Positions 32,958 through 42,120 of a DNA stretch of 64,000 bases are shown piece after piece. The stretch lies in the NCBI GenBank assembly GCA_014584705.1, contig JACTMJ010000004.1:62001-126000 (forward strand), in the 5' to 3' direction. Numbering within the stretch: position 1 is the stretch's first letter; each line of letters starts with the position of its first letter. The DNA comes from Acidobacteriota bacterium. GTDB taxonomy: Bacteria > Acidobacteriota > Terriglobia > Bryobacterales > Bryobacteraceae. The position numbers and the translations under genes were made by a program. The notes under the pieces are model-generated. The model saw only the letters and a program-made list of their open reading frames with translations. It had not been told where the DNA came from and ran no database searches.

Positions 32958-33816
32958 TCTGCGGCAACTCGCGGACCGTACGCTTGACCAATTGGTCCCT
33001 TCCGAAGAAACTCCGCCGGTGCGAATCCACCGGGCCATGCGCTATAGCCTGATGGCAGGCGGCAAACGGATCCGGCCGCTCCTGTGCATGGAGGCGGCGC
33101 GTGCCGTGGGGGGAGACGCCACCGTCGCGGCGCACCCGGCCTGCGCGCTCGAAATGGTACACACCTATTCGCTGATCCATGACGATCTGCCCGCCCTCGA
33201 TAATGACGATTTACGCCGCGGCCGACCCACGTGCCATAAGGTTTTTGGCGATGCGATGGCCATCCTGGCCGGGGACGCGCTCCTTACGCTGGCGTTTCAG
33301 GTGCTGGCACAAACGCCGGGGGCGTCGGCGGATGTGCGCGCCCGCCTGGTGGAAGAACTGGCGCTGGCCGGCGGCACCGTGGGCGGCATGATCGGCGGGC
33401 AGGTCTTTGATCTCGAAGGCGAGCGGCGGAAGCCCACGGCGGCGCTGCTTGAATCCATCCATCGCGCCAAGACCGGCGCGCTGCTGCGCGGCAGCGTCCG
33501 CATGGGCGCGATTGTCGCCGGCGCCGGCGAGACGGAACTCGCCGCTCTCAGCCGCTTCGGCGAGCATGTCGGCCTGGCGTTCCAGATCGTCGACGACATT
33601 CTGGATATTGAGCAATCGAGCGAGCAGCTCGGGAAGACGGCGGGCAAGGACGCGGCGCAGGAGAAGATCACTTTTCCCGCCGTCTACGGCGTTGAAGCCT
33701 CGAAGCGCATGGCCGCCGAAGAGAGAGCCGCAGCCTACGATGTCCTCTCCGCATTTGGCGAACGCGCCGCGAGCCTGCGGGAACTGGCGGCGCTCATCGT
33801 CGAACGGACCGCCTGA
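32932..33816 (+). CDS. ispA: Farnesyl/geranylgeranyl diphosphate synthase
   Basis: 294-residue polyprenyl synthase. First Asp-rich motif DDLPALDNDDLRRGRPT, second DDILDIEQSSEQLGK, plus GGKRIRP at the N-terminus for the diphosphate site. It condenses IPP with allylic diphosphates; product chain length is not certain, though the residues before the first Asp motif (MVHTYSLIHDD) fit a short-chain (C15) synthase. Start ATG 32932 or 32938, overlapping xseB by 20-26 bp, so coupled. Confidence 0.92.
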   Translation: MTMSLSLSDLRQLADRTLDQLVPSEETPPVRIHRAMRYSLMAGGKRIRPLLCMEAARAVGGDATVAAHPACALEMVHTYSLIHDDLPALDNDDLRRGRPTCHKVFGDAMAILAGDALLTLAFQVLAQTPGASADVRARLVEELALAGGTVGGMIGGQVFDLEGERRKPTAALLESIHRAKTGALLRGSVRMGAIVAGAGETELAALSRFGEHVGLAFQIVDDILDIEQSSEQLGKTAGKDAAQEKITFPAVYGVEASKRMAAEERAAAYDVLSAFGERAASLRELAALIVERTA

Positions 33817-33819
33817 CCC

Positions 33820-34584
33820 ATGGCAGGCGCAATGCAGCCTCAGGGAAAACGCCAGCCACGCGGGCGGCTCGATCTCCTGCTGGTGCAGCGCGGGCTCGCC
33901 CCCAGCCGCGAAAAAGCCCAGGCGATGATCCTCGCCGGAGAGGTGACCGTGGACGGGCAGAAGGCCCGGAAAGCGGGACAGCCAGTGGACAGCGAAGCCC
34001 TGCTGCGGGTGAGCCCGAAGCCCGCGTACGTCAGCCGCGGTGGGCTCAAACTTGAAGGCGCTCTGGCTGCATTTGGAATCGATCCGGCCGGCTGGGTCTG
34101 CCTGGATGTGGGCGCTTCGACCGGCGGATTCACCGATTGTTTGCTGCAGCACGACGCGGCCCGCGTCTACGCGATCGACGTGGGCCACAACCAGCTTGAC
34201 TGGCGCATTCGCCAGCATCCCCGCGTGGTGGCCCGGGAGGGAGTGAACGCACGCTATCTGCAACCGGACCTGCTCCCGGAGCCCTTCGACCTCATCGTCT
34301 CCGACGTGAGCTTCATCAGCATCCTGCTGATTTTGCCCGTGCTGCCGCCCCTGCTGAAGCCCGGCGGCCGCATGGTGCTGCTGGTAAAGCCCCAATTCGA
34401 AGTGGGCCGGGAGCAGGTGGGCAAAGGTGGAATCGTGAAAGACCCCGTGCTTCAAGGCGAAGTGTGTGCGAAGGTGGAAGCTGCGGTAGCCGCACTGGGC
34501 TTTCGTACCAGTCTTGCCGCGAGCCCCATTCTGGGGGCAAAAGGTAACAAGGAGTTTCTGCTCTTTGCGGAGCGTCTGCCATGA
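33820..34584 (+). CDS. tlyA: TlyA family rRNA 2'-O-methyltransferase
   Basis: 254 residues. N-terminal S4 RNA-binding domain (RLDLLLVQRGLAPSREKAQAM to VSRGGLKLEGAL), then FtsJ-like methyltransferase with SAM loop DVGASTGGFTDCLLQ and catalytic residues in YAIDVGHNQLDWRIRQ, LIVSDVSFIS and VLLVKPQFE. In mycobacteria TlyA methylates 16S and 23S rRNA cytidines. The start ATG is 3 bp after the ispA stop and the stop overlaps nadK by 4 bp. Often misnamed hemolysin. Confidence 0.94.
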   Translation: MAGAMQPQGKRQPRGRLDLLLVQRGLAPSREKAQAMILAGEVTVDGQKARKAGQPVDSEALLRVSPKPAYVSRGGLKLEGALAAFGIDPAGWVCLDVGASTGGFTDCLLQHDAARVYAIDVGHNQLDWRIRQHPRVVAREGVNARYLQPDLLPEPFDLIVSDVSFISILLILPVLPPLLKPGGRMVLLVKPQFEVGREQVGKGGIVKDPVLQGEVCAKVEAAVAALGFRTSLAASPILGAKGNKEFLLFAERLP

Positions 34585-35456
34585 TAGTTCCCCCGATTGA
34601 AGCGCGCACCGTGGGCCTGATTGCGAAACCCAATGTGGAGGCCAGCGAGAAGTGGGTGCCAAAGATGGTCCACTGGATGCGGGCGCGCGGCCTCACGTTG
34701 CGGCTGGACCGTGTCACCGCCGGTTACCTGGGCGAAAACGGCGGGCTTCCGGCGGCCGAAGTCGCCGAGGGCTGCGACCTGCTGATCTCGCTCGGCGGCG
34801 ACGGCACCCTGCTCTCCGTCACACGCGCCGTCATGGGCCGCGAGGTGCTGATCTTTCCGGTGAACCTGGGCCGGCTCGGCTTCCTCTCCGCCATCCCGGC
34901 CGAGTTTGTTATGGAAGAGCTCGAACGCGTGCTGCGCGGCCAATACAGCGAATCCCGCCGGCGCTTGCTGCATTGCGGCCTCTATCGCGGGGAGACTCTG
35001 GTGGCCAGTTTCGAGGCGCTGAACGATGTGGTGGTCACCAACGCGTCGCTGGCTCGCATGGTGGAGTTTGACCTGCGCGTGGACGAGAGCCACATGTGCG
35101 GATACAAGGCGGACGGCGTCATCATCAGCACGCCTACCGGATCCACGGCCTACTCGCTATCCGCCGGCGGCCCCATCATCTACCCTACGGTGGAGTGTTT
35201 TTGCCTTACGCCAATCTGCCCGCACATCCTCACCAACCGCCCCGTCGTGGTGCCGGATTCGAGCATCCTCGAACTGACCCTGAACTCTCGAAGCGACGGC
35301 GTCTGGCTTACTATCGACGGCCAGGTGGGGCAGACGCTTGAACCGGGAGACCGTGTGGTGTGCCGCCGCTCAGATCGCGTCGTGCGCCTGGTGGCCCCGC
35401 CCAACAAGCACTTCTTCGATGTGCTGCGGGATAAGCTCAAGTGGGGTGGCACCTAA
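34581..35456 (+). CDS. nadK: NAD kinase
   Basis: 291 residues. ATP/NAD motif ISLGGDGTLLSVTRAV (about residues 68-83), NE/D-type substrate site (EALNDVVVTNAS), and GSTAYSLSAGGPI. Makes NADP from NAD. ATG overlaps the tlyA stop by 4 bp. The TAA stop interlocks with the stop of the convergent AI-2E half gene (sequence CTAA at 35453-35456). The last gene of the xseB-ispA-tlyA-nadK unit; similar orders occur in several phyla. Confidence 0.95.
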   Translation: MIVPPIEARTVGLIAKPNVEASEKWVPKMVHWMRARGLTLRLDRVTAGYLGENGGLPAAEVAEGCDLLISLGGDGTLLSVTRAVMGREVLIFPVNLGRLGFLSAIPAEFVMEELERVLRGQYSESRRRLLHCGLYRGETLVASFEALNDVVVTNASLARMVEFDLRVDESHMCGYKADGVIISTPTGSTAYSLSAGGPIIYPTVECFCLTPICPHILTNRPVVVPDSSILELTLNSRSDGVWLTIDGQVGQTLEPGDRVVCRRSDRVVRLVAPPNKHFFDVLRDKLKWGGT

Positions 35457-35980
35457 GGCCGCGATGCCGGTTTGCCGGGCCGGTCTCCATACCACCAGCG
35501 CCAGATCGTCATCGCCACCGCCATCACCGGCGCGGCGAAGAAGGCCCCAACGAAGCCGAAGAGCGCACTGCCGAGCACCACGCCCAGAAAAATGAGGAAC
35601 GGCTTCAAGCCAAGCCGGAGGCCGAGGATTTTCGGCGTGAGGTAGAAGCCCTCCAGACCCTGAACCAGCGCGTAGATCAGAACGATCCACAGGAGCGTGA
35701 CCGGGTTCCCGTTGGTTAACAGCAGCCAGCCCAGGAACGGCAGAAGCAGGCCCAACGCCGCCCCCAGCATCGGGATAAGGTGCAGGATCCCATTGGCGAC
35801 CGCGAACAACGGCCACCACGGCAACCCCGCCAGCGCGAATCCAAGTGCGTAACAGAGGGTGAGCAGAAAGGCGATCAGCAACTGCCCGCCCACCCAATGA
35901 AGCAGATTGCCGCCGATGCGCCGCAGCAATTGCCCAATCGAAGGCCGCACCATCACGCGGATCGGTTTCTCGGTCTCCAT
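35453..35980 (-). CDS. Half-length AI-2E family transporter
   Basis: 175 residues, about half the family length. It covers only the C-terminal membrane block: VGGQLLIAFLLTLCYALGFA, GLPWWPLFAVANGILHLIPM and LGLLLPFLGWLLLT, then LIYALVQGLEGFYLTPKILG and LFGFVGAFFAAPVMAVAMTI. ATG 35980 is the first start; upstream of it there is no in-frame family sequence, and the starting residues (METEKPIRVMVRPS) are polar, so this is not a simple annotation error. It may be a natural half-transporter or a decayed gene. The full-length relative at 9770-10861 keeps the N-terminal helices. Confidence 0.75.
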   Translation of the reverse strand: METEKPIRVMVRPSIGQLLRRIGGNLLHWVGGQLLIAFLLTLCYALGFALAGLPWWPLFAVANGILHLIPMLGAALGLLLPFLGWLLLTNGNPVTLLWIVLIYALVQGLEGFYLTPKILGLRLGLKPFLIFLGVVLGSALFGFVGAFFAAPVMAVAMTIWRWWYGDRPGKPASRP

Positions 35981-36066
35981 AGCCTTGGACTATTATCGCG
36001 ATTGGGGGGGCGCGGTGGCTCAAACGGCAAAGCACTTTGCCGAAAGCCGAAAGGAAAATTCCCGCG

Positions 36067-37419
36067 CTAAGCGTCGCTCGCCCCCAGGGCGGCCAGGGTC
36101 TCCAGGAAGCGCACTTCCCTGCCCTGCGCGGAACCTTGCAGCGCTCCATCGCGCACCACGACCTTGCCGCGCAGCACCGTGTGTACGGGCCAGCCCTTCA
36201 GCAACCGCCCTTCGTACGGGCTCCAGCCGCACTTGCTCGCGATCCATTCGCGCCTCAGCACTTCATTTCGCTTGAGATCCACGATAGCGAAATCGGCATC
36301 GTATCCGCGAACGATGCGCCCTTTCCGCGCGATTCCGAAGATCCGCGACGGGCCCGCACTGGTCAAGTCCACCAGCCGGTCAAGGGTCAATCTCCCGTTC
36401 AACACGTGCGTGAGCATCACGGGCAGGAGCGTTTGCACGCCGGTCATGCCAGACGGGCTTTGCGGATAGGGCAGCGCCTTCTCGTCGAGCGTATGCGGCG
36501 CATGGTCACTGCCCAGCACGTCCACCACGCCGTCGAAAACGCCTTCCCAGAGCGCCTCCTGGTGTTCCCTGGCACGAATGGGAGGATTCATCTGCGCGAG
36601 CGCGCCCAGCCGCTCGTAGCAATCCGGCGCGTCGAAGCTGAGGTGCTGCGGCGTCACCTCCGCCGTCGCGAGGTGCTTCCATTCACCGAGCAGCGCGATT
36701 TCCTGCCGGGTAGTGACGTGCAGCACATGCACACGCCGCCCGGTCTTTTTCGCCAGGCCAAGGAGCCGTTCCGTGGCCATCACCGCGCTCAGGTCGTCCC
36801 GCCAATCGGGGTGAAAACGCGGATGCGCGCCCTCCACCGCGATCGTCTTCCGCTCGCGCATGCGGGCCTCATCCTCGCAATGGACCGCCACCCGGCGAAT
36901 TCCGCCGCGAAGCACTCTCTCAAGGTCGGCGTCCCCCTCGACAAGCAGGTCCCCCGTCGAGCTTCCCATGAAGATCTTCACGCCCGCGCAGCCCGGCAAA
37001 CGCTCCCATTCGGAGAGTTCAGCGGCATTCTCCGACGACGCGCCCATGAAGAATGCGTAGTCGCACCACGCCCGGCCGCTCGCGCGCCGCAGCTTATCGG
37101 AAAGCGCTTCCGGCGAGGTCGTGGCGGGTTTGGTATTCGGCATCTCGAAGATCGTCGTGACGCCGCCGAGAACCGCGGAGCGCGTGCCGCTCTCGATGTC
37201 TTCCTTATGCTCCAGGCCGGGCTCGCGGAAGTGAACCTGGGTATCGATGACGCCGGGCAGAATCAGCAGTCCGCTCGCGTTCAGACGCTCGGCCGCACTG
37301 GTTGAGCCAAGCGCGCCCAGCTTCTCAATGCGCCCTTCGCGGATGCCGATATCCAGAGGCCGGATGCCGCCCGGCGTGAATACTTCGCCGCCTTCGATGA
37401 TTAAGTCGTAAACCTGCAT
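36067..37419 (-). CDS. pyrC: Dihydroorotase (PyrC, IIb-like subtype)
   Basis: 450 residues; amidohydrolase fold. It cyclises carbamoyl aspartate to dihydroorotate in pyrimidine synthesis. Motifs: PGVIDTQVHFREPGLEHKED (first metal region), MPNTKPATT, GVKIFMGSSTGDLLVEGD (candidate carbamylated Lys), AVHCEDE, HVLHVTTRQE, LGSDHAPHT and FGIARKG. In the DxHxH motif the first His is Gln (DTQVH), as in a known DHOase subtype, so it is probably still active. ATG 37419 with GGGAG upstream. The other pyr genes are not in the window. Confidence 0.92.
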   Translation of the reverse strand: MQVYDLIIEGGEVFTPGGIRPLDIGIREGRIEKLGALGSTSAAERLNASGLLILPGVIDTQVHFREPGLEHKEDIESGTRSAVLGGVTTIFEMPNTKPATTSPEALSDKLRRASGRAWCDYAFFMGASSENAAELSEWERLPGCAGVKIFMGSSTGDLLVEGDADLERVLRGGIRRVAVHCEDEARMRERKTIAVEGAHPRFHPDWRDDLSAVMATERLLGLAKKTGRRVHVLHVTTRQEIALLGEWKHLATAEVTPQHLSFDAPDCYERLGALAQMNPPIRAREHQEALWEGVFDGVVDVLGSDHAPHTLDEKALPYPQSPSGMTGVQTLLPVMLTHVLNGRLTLDRLVDLTSAGPSRIFGIARKGRIVRGYDADFAIVDLKRNEVLRREWIASKCGWSPYEGRLLKGWPVHTVLRGKVVVRDGALQGSAQGREVRFLETLAALGASDA

Positions 37420-37505
37420 GCACTCCCTACTGTAGCGAGCGCCTGGGCACGGCGGCATCCGTTCTCCCAACGCCGTTGACGACCGGACACCTACCCGCTG
37501 GTTCG

Positions 37506-39068
37506 CTAGAGCTTCAGTTCCCAGCCCTCCCGGAAGTGGGGCTTCACGTACTTGTTTGCTTCCTCGCTGTTCGTGAAGCGCAGGTTCTTTGCGTCCCACT
37601 CCAGCTTTCCGCCGACGCGCATCGTGATCGCCGTGAGGGCCAGCCATTCGGCATAGGGGGACGCGATCTTGAAATCGGAGCAACTCGCATCGCCCCCTTT
37701 CGCGGCCCGTATCCAATCTTCCATGTGGCCGGGGGAGCGGGTGAGCAACTGCGGAGGCAGTTTGTATTCCTTCCAGCGCGCCGATGGCAGCAGCCAGACG
37801 CCTTCGCCACGCTCCGTAGTGGCCATGATGCCCTTGCTGCCCACAAAGACGGAACCGTTCCCCGTGAGCACACCCGGTTTCGGAGTAGGTCGTTCGCCGC
37901 CGAACACCATCACGCCCGGCCCGCCGGCACCTACACGCGGCGCACCCGCCGGGCGTCGCGGCGGTTGCGGACGATCTTGCTGTGGCGCTGGGGCGCCTTG
38001 GCCGGAGGCCATCCTCGCGATTGCCTGCAGCCAGCGGCCCGTGGGTCTTCCCTTCTCCGCCAGGTTGTCCGGCGGCGGGAGAATGCGCTCATTCTCCGCA
38101 CCCGGAACGTGGAAGACATCCGGGTCAGTCTCTCGCGCGGAATCGTGATAATACACATCGACGGGCGGCATCCCGCCGCGAGCCGGGAAACGCAGCCGCA
38201 CGGTTGCCCGGTTTGGGAACGTGATGGAACTCTCCCCCTCGACGCTTAGCCGCTCCAAGGAATCTGGTGCACGGAGTTGCAGGGCGTGATGCGCCGGTCC
38301 CGCCGCATGCGTGGCCCAGTTGCCGATCTGCCCCGTACCGAAATCGTAGAAGCCTCGCCAATTGTAGGGCACATACCAGGAACTGTACGGGCGCATCGGC
38401 ATTGCTCCGAGCCATGCCTGCCAATCGAGTGTTGCCGGAACGGACTCCTCAGGCGGCAACTCCTTCAATCCGGTCGGGTGCGTGCCGGGCGTGGTGGAAA
38501 TGTGCACCTCCCGGACTTCGCCGATTTCGCCGGACCACAGGATCTCCGCCGCTACCCGGTGACCTTCGTGCGAGAAGCCCTGGTTCCCCATCTGTGTAGC
38601 GACCTTGTACTTGGCCGCGGCTTCGCGAAGCAGGCGCGCTTCCCACGGCGTGCGTGTAAGAGGCTTCTCAATGTAGACGTGCTTGCCGCGCTGCATGCAG
38701 GCCAGCCCGATCGTGGCGTGCATAAAGTCCGTCGTCGCCACGGTGCACGCGTCGATATTCTTCCCTTCCTTGTCGAGGAGTTGCCGAAAATCGTGGTAGA
38801 AGGGCAGCTTTGCGTGCTGTTTCAGTTCCCGGGCGGCCCGCTTCTCGTCCACGTCGCAGAGGGCGACAATGTTCTCTGTTGCCGCGGCCTCCTCGAGAAG
38901 AGCGCTTCCGCGTCCCCCGCACCCGATGACGGCCACGTTCAGCTTGTCGTAGTACGGCTTGTAGCCGAGGGCGCGGAGCGAGGCGACACTGCCATACCCG
39001 CCCACTGGAACCGCGCCAGCCAAGAGTGAACCGTAGAAAAAGTAGCGTCTCGAAACTCCGTAAGACAC
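37506..39068 (-). CDS. Tat-exported Gfo/Idh/MocA oxidoreductase
   Basis: 520 residues, long for the family. Tat leader GVSRRYFFYGSLLAGAV; Rossmann loop VAVIGCGGRGSALLEEA; EKPLTRTPWE; YVPYNWRGFYDFGTGQIGNW in the catalytic C-terminal domain. A proline/arginine-rich insertion lies at about residues 359-388 (APQQDRPQPPRRPAGAPR). GTG start with AGGGGG 7 bp upstream. It follows the sugar isomerase gene by 11 bp in the same operon; together they look like a dehydrogenase-lyase pair for an oxidised sugar. Confidence 0.87.
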   Translation of the reverse strand: MSYGVSRRYFFYGSLLAGAVPVGGYGSVASLRALGYKPYYDKLNVAVIGCGGRGSALLEEAAATENIVALCDVDEKRAARELKQHAKLPFYHDFRQLLDKEGKNIDACTVATTDFMHATIGLACMQRGKHVYIEKPLTRTPWEARLLREAAAKYKVATQMGNQGFSHEGHRVAAEILWSGEIGEVREVHISTTPGTHPTGLKELPPEESVPATLDWQAWLGAMPMRPYSSWYVPYNWRGFYDFGTGQIGNWATHAAGPAHHALQLRAPDSLERLSVEGESSITFPNRATVRLRFPARGGMPPVDVYYHDSARETDPDVFHVPGAENERILPPPDNLAEKGRPTGRWLQAIARMASGQGAPAPQQDRPQPPRRPAGAPRVGAGGPGVMVFGGERPTPKPGVLTGNGSVFVGSKGIMATTERGEGVWLLPSARWKEYKLPPQLLTRSPGHMEDWIRAAKGGDASCSDFKIASPYAEWLALTAITMRVGGKLEWDAKNLRFTNSEEANKYVKPHFREGWELKL

Positions 39069-39079
39069 GTCGATACCCC

Positions 39080-39991
39080 CTAAACCTCGAACTGGTCAGC
39101 CCGCTTGTAGGCTTCGAAACACTTCATCAGGCCGGGCATGCCCTTTACGGTAAGCCCGTGCTCCATACCGATGATGCCCTTGAAACCGAGTTCGTGAATC
39201 GCTTTGAATACGTTCTGAAAATTGATCTCGCCGCTGTACGGTTCGTTTCGGCCCGGCACGTCCCCGGTTTGGAAATAGCCGATGAGTTCGTAGTAGTGGC
39301 GGATGTGGTTGATCAGATTTCCCTCGGTGATCTGCTGGTGATAGATATCAAAGAGGATCTTCACGTTGGGCCGGTCCACATTGCCAATGATCTCAGCCGC
39401 GTGTTCGATATAGGAAACAAAGTAGCCCGCGTGATCCACCTTCCAGTTGAGCGGCTCCAGCACCAGCACCAGCTTCGTCCCGGATACGAGGTCTGATGCG
39501 CGTTTCAGCACCTCAATGGCGTTCTGCGTCTGCTGCGTTTGCGTGAGATGGGGTACGGCGAGGCCGGAGGTGACGGTGGCGCATTCGTTGCGCACAATCT
39601 TGTGCAGTTCGACCGCTTTCACAACGTCTTCCAGAAACTCCTTGTGCCCTCCCCGGTCGCCCATCGCCGTGGGTTTCCAGCCTCCACGGTTGACCACGAA
39701 GACGCCCATGCTCATGTTGAGTTCGTCCATTTTGCCGCGGATGGCTTTGATCTCGGCTGGGGACTGGCTGGGTAATCCGTTGAACTCGAACTGGAGGAAG
39801 CCGTTCTTCGCGTATACCTCGAGCTGCTGCGGCACCGTCAAGCCCTGCAGCAAGCCGATTCGCGGTGCGTAGCGCAGCTTGTACTTGTACGGAGCAGTAG
39901 TTTGCGCCCGCGCCGCGGACGTCGAGCCCGAAGCAAGCGCCGATGCTCCGGCTACCATCATGGACTTTTCAAGAAATCCTCTGCGTTTCAA
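39080..39991 (-). CDS. Tat-exported sugar phosphate isomerase/epimerase (TIM barrel)
   Basis: 303 residues, AP-endonuclease-2/hydroxypyruvate isomerase-like TIM barrel. Tat leader KRRGFLEKSMMVAGASALAS; metal ligands are suggested by LVLEPLNWK (Glu), ILFDIYHQQ (Asp-x-x-His) and GFKGIIGMEHGL (Glu). Exported members are implicated in 3-keto-glucoside cleavage in Bacteroidota and Planctomycetes. TTG start with GGAGGG 8 bp upstream. First gene of the two-gene unit with 37506-39068. Confidence 0.87.
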   Translation of the reverse strand: MKRRGFLEKSMMVAGASALASGSTSAARAQTTAPYKYKLRYAPRIGLLQGLTVPQQLEVYAKNGFLQFEFNGLPSQSPAEIKAIRGKMDELNMSMGVFVVNRGGWKPTAMGDRGGHKEFLEDVVKAVELHKIVRNECATVTSGLAVPHLTQTQQTQNAIEVLKRASDLVSGTKLVLVLEPLNWKVDHAGYFVSYIEHAAEIIGNVDRPNVKILFDIYHQQITEGNLINHIRHYYELIGYFQTGDVPGRNEPYSGEINFQNVFKAIHELGFKGIIGMEHGLTVKGMPGLMKCFEAYKRADQFEV

Positions 39992-40111
39992 ATCGTATCC
40001 CTCCGTGACTGGCGGCTTAACGCATCATCGTATCATTGACGCGCACGGCCTCCGCGCCATGCCGGTGCATTCTGGTAAAGGCGGGCTCTTTGAGGAGAGA
40101 ATGGAGGCTGT

Positions 40112-41194
40112 ATGGCTATTTTCCCGTCGGAACCCGCTCCCCGCCCCATGCCGCTGAGAGTCGTGTCTATTGGCGGCGGCACGGGACTTTCGGCGCTGCT
40201 TTCCGGTCTCAAAAAATACACCAGAGAATACCGGGCCAGCCTTCCCGCCCATTCGCCCGCCGAAGGAACGGCCGGGGACGAGGAGATCGAAGTTTCCGCG
40301 GTGGTAACCGTCACCGATGACGGCGGCTCTTCGGGACGACTTCGCCGGGAACTGCATGTGCCGCCGCCGGGGGACATCCGCAACTGCCTCGTGGCGCTTT
40401 CCGAAGACTCTGACCTGCTCTCCAGGCTTTTCCAGTATCGCTTCGACGCCGGTGAGGGTTTGAAGGGGCACAGTTTTGGAAACCTCTTTCTCACGGCTCT
40501 CAGCCAGGTGATGGGGGACTTCACGCAAGCCGTGAAGGTTTGCTCAGAAGTTCTTGCAATTGCAGGACGTATTTATCCATCCACTGCCGCCAATGTGCAT
40601 CTCGAGGCTGTGCTCGCCGATGGAACGGTTGTGGTGGGCGAAACCGCAATCAGCGCCTCCAAAACGCCGATTCGCCTGCTTCGCCTGAAGCCCTCCCCGT
40701 GCGAGCCGCTCCCGGAAACCCTGGATGCCATCGCGCGTGCCCATTTGATCACGCTCGGCCCCGGCTCACTCTACACCAGCGTCCTGCCGAACCTCCTGGT
40801 GGAGGGCATCGCCGAAGCCATCGCCGCTTCACCCGCGCACAAGGTCTACGTCTCTAACCTGATGTGGCAACCCGGCGAGACCATGCGCTATTCGGCAAGC
40901 GATCACGTGAGAGCGATCCTCGAACATGCCGGAACCAGTGTGCTCAATAGTACGCTCATCAACACGGGCCGCATCGGAGAAGACCTGCTGCGAAGCTACC
41001 GGGAGAAGGAAGCCGAGCCCGTATTCCAGGACGTGGAAATATTGCGGGAAATGGGCATCCGTGTTCTGGAGGCGGACCTAATCGGCGGCAGCGATAAGAT
41101 CCGCCACGAACCACGCCTCCTCGCCGCCGCCCTCGTCGCTCTTGCGAAAGAGACGGCAATGGACAAACAGTCGCCGCAGTGGCAACCGGCTTAG
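40112..41194 (+). CDS. yvcK: YvcK family protein (gluconeogenesis factor)
   Basis: 360 residues; CofD/YvcK fold. Starts PLRVVSIGGGTGLSALLSGL after about 15 extra residues; TVTDDGGSSGRLRRELHVPP, then GEGLKGHSFGNLFLTALSQV and ITLGPGSLYTSVLPNLLV. In Bacillus YvcK binds UDP-GlcNAc and is needed for growth on gluconeogenic carbon and for cell shape. No yvcL/yvcJ neighbours here. ATG 40112 with GGAGG about 6-10 bp upstream. Its TAG interlocks with the stop of the convergent DUF3300 gene (sequence TTAG). Confidence 0.93.
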   Translation: MAIFPSEPAPRPMPLRVVSIGGGTGLSALLSGLKKYTREYRASLPAHSPAEGTAGDEEIEVSAVVTVTDDGGSSGRLRRELHVPPPGDIRNCLVALSEDSDLLSRLFQYRFDAGEGLKGHSFGNLFLTALSQVMGDFTQAVKVCSEVLAIAGRIYPSTAANVHLEAVLADGTVVVGETAISASKTPIRLLRLKPSPCEPLPETLDAIARAHLITLGPGSLYTSVLPNLLVEGIAEAIAASPAHKVYVSNLMWQPGETMRYSASDHVRAILEHAGTSVLNSTLINTGRIGEDLLRSYREKEAEPVFQDVEILREMGIRVLEADLIGGSDKIRHEPRLLAAALVALAKETAMDKQSPQWQPA

Positions 41195-42027
41195 TGCGTT
41201 CTGTGCCTGGACGGATGCAATTCGTGGCGTTCCACTCGGGGTCCGGCGGGAGGACGGCTCACGCGGCACGGATGCTGGTAGGTCTTGGCATTCTGGCGCG
41301 TCCGAAGCCATGGGCTTCCGCCCAGCACGAGCGCGTGCGCCGGCCAGTCGAACCCGGATCGACGCCAGCCCCATTGCTCAAAGACGGTCCCGATCGGGAT
41401 TACCGGACCGAAGCGGATGCCCACGGTCACACGGTCGCGCGGACGCTCGAAGACGATCTCCGGATCGTAGACGGGCACATAATAGCGCTCCGGATCCACC
41501 GGCATGATCGTGATGTCGCCCGCTGCCGTCGCCACCACTCGGCATTGCGCGGTGTCGCGAAGATACCCGAACTGGCTTGCCCTATGGCGCAGTGCTTGAA
41601 TCTCATTGAGGAGAGCGGTGCGTTGCTCCAGAACAGCCTCGCCCAGTTGTCGGGTCCAATCCGCATCACTCGCCATCGTGTCCAGGATGGAGGGGAAAGG
41701 CAACAACGATAGGACGCTGGCGTCCCAGGGCAGGTTGTCTTCCTCGATGGCGTCCGCGAGCGCGTTGCCACTCAGGTAACTGTGCCCGTCCGCCCACGCG
41801 GCGGCTTCTTCAATCTGTTCGGGATAGGTGGATGCGGAAAGCACTTGCGCCACGAGAGCGTCGGGATACAGCGCGATCCGAGAGGCAAGACTATCGAGTT
41901 GCGCCGTGTCGAACCGGAACTGAGCCGGCATCCCGACGGCTGCGGCAGCCAAGGCAAAGGCGAATGCGATCACGAGACGGAAGAATCGCAGGGTCGCCGT
42001 TCTCAAGGAATCTTCGTGTGCGTGCAT
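41191..42027 (-). CDS. Exported DUF3300 protein
   Basis: 278 residues from ATG 42027 (AGGTG upstream). Signal peptide (LVIAFAFALAAAAVGMPAQ), then the DUF3300 domain: DSLASRIALYPDALVAQVLS, STYPEQIEEAAAW, LPWDASVLSLLPFPSILDTM and PVDPERYYVPVYDP. In E. coli this family is represented by the bacteriophage-independent envelope protein YacH. Function unknown, periplasmic. It shares a strand with a small secreted protein and HtrA, an envelope-stress-like set. Confidence 0.85.
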   Translation of the reverse strand: MHAHEDSLRTATLRFFRLVIAFAFALAAAAVGMPAQFRFDTAQLDSLASRIALYPDALVAQVLSASTYPEQIEEAAAWADGHSYLSGNALADAIEEDNLPWDASVLSLLPFPSILDTMASDADWTRQLGEAVLEQRTALLNEIQALRHRASQFGYLRDTAQCRVVATAAGDITIMPVDPERYYVPVYDPEIVFERPRDRVTVGIRFGPVIPIGTVFEQWGWRRSGFDWPAHALVLGGSPWLRTRQNAKTYQHPCRVSRPPAGPRVERHELHPSRHRTH

Positions 42028-42120
42028 GAGATCACCTGAAAGATGCGGCAAGCCGCCGCCGCGCTTCCCTGTTAGGTAGTCGCGGCCGCGGCGTGTCTCT
42101 GCGTCCATGGAAGTCACCGT

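Noticed and set aside
33211..34662. 483-codon minus-strand open frame opposite ispA, tlyA and nadK
   Set aside because: Opposite three certain genes, no start context or family motifs. Antisense shadow.
36037..37305. 422-codon plus-strand open frame opposite dihydroorotase
   Set aside because: Dihydroorotase motifs on the minus strand are decisive; this frame has none.
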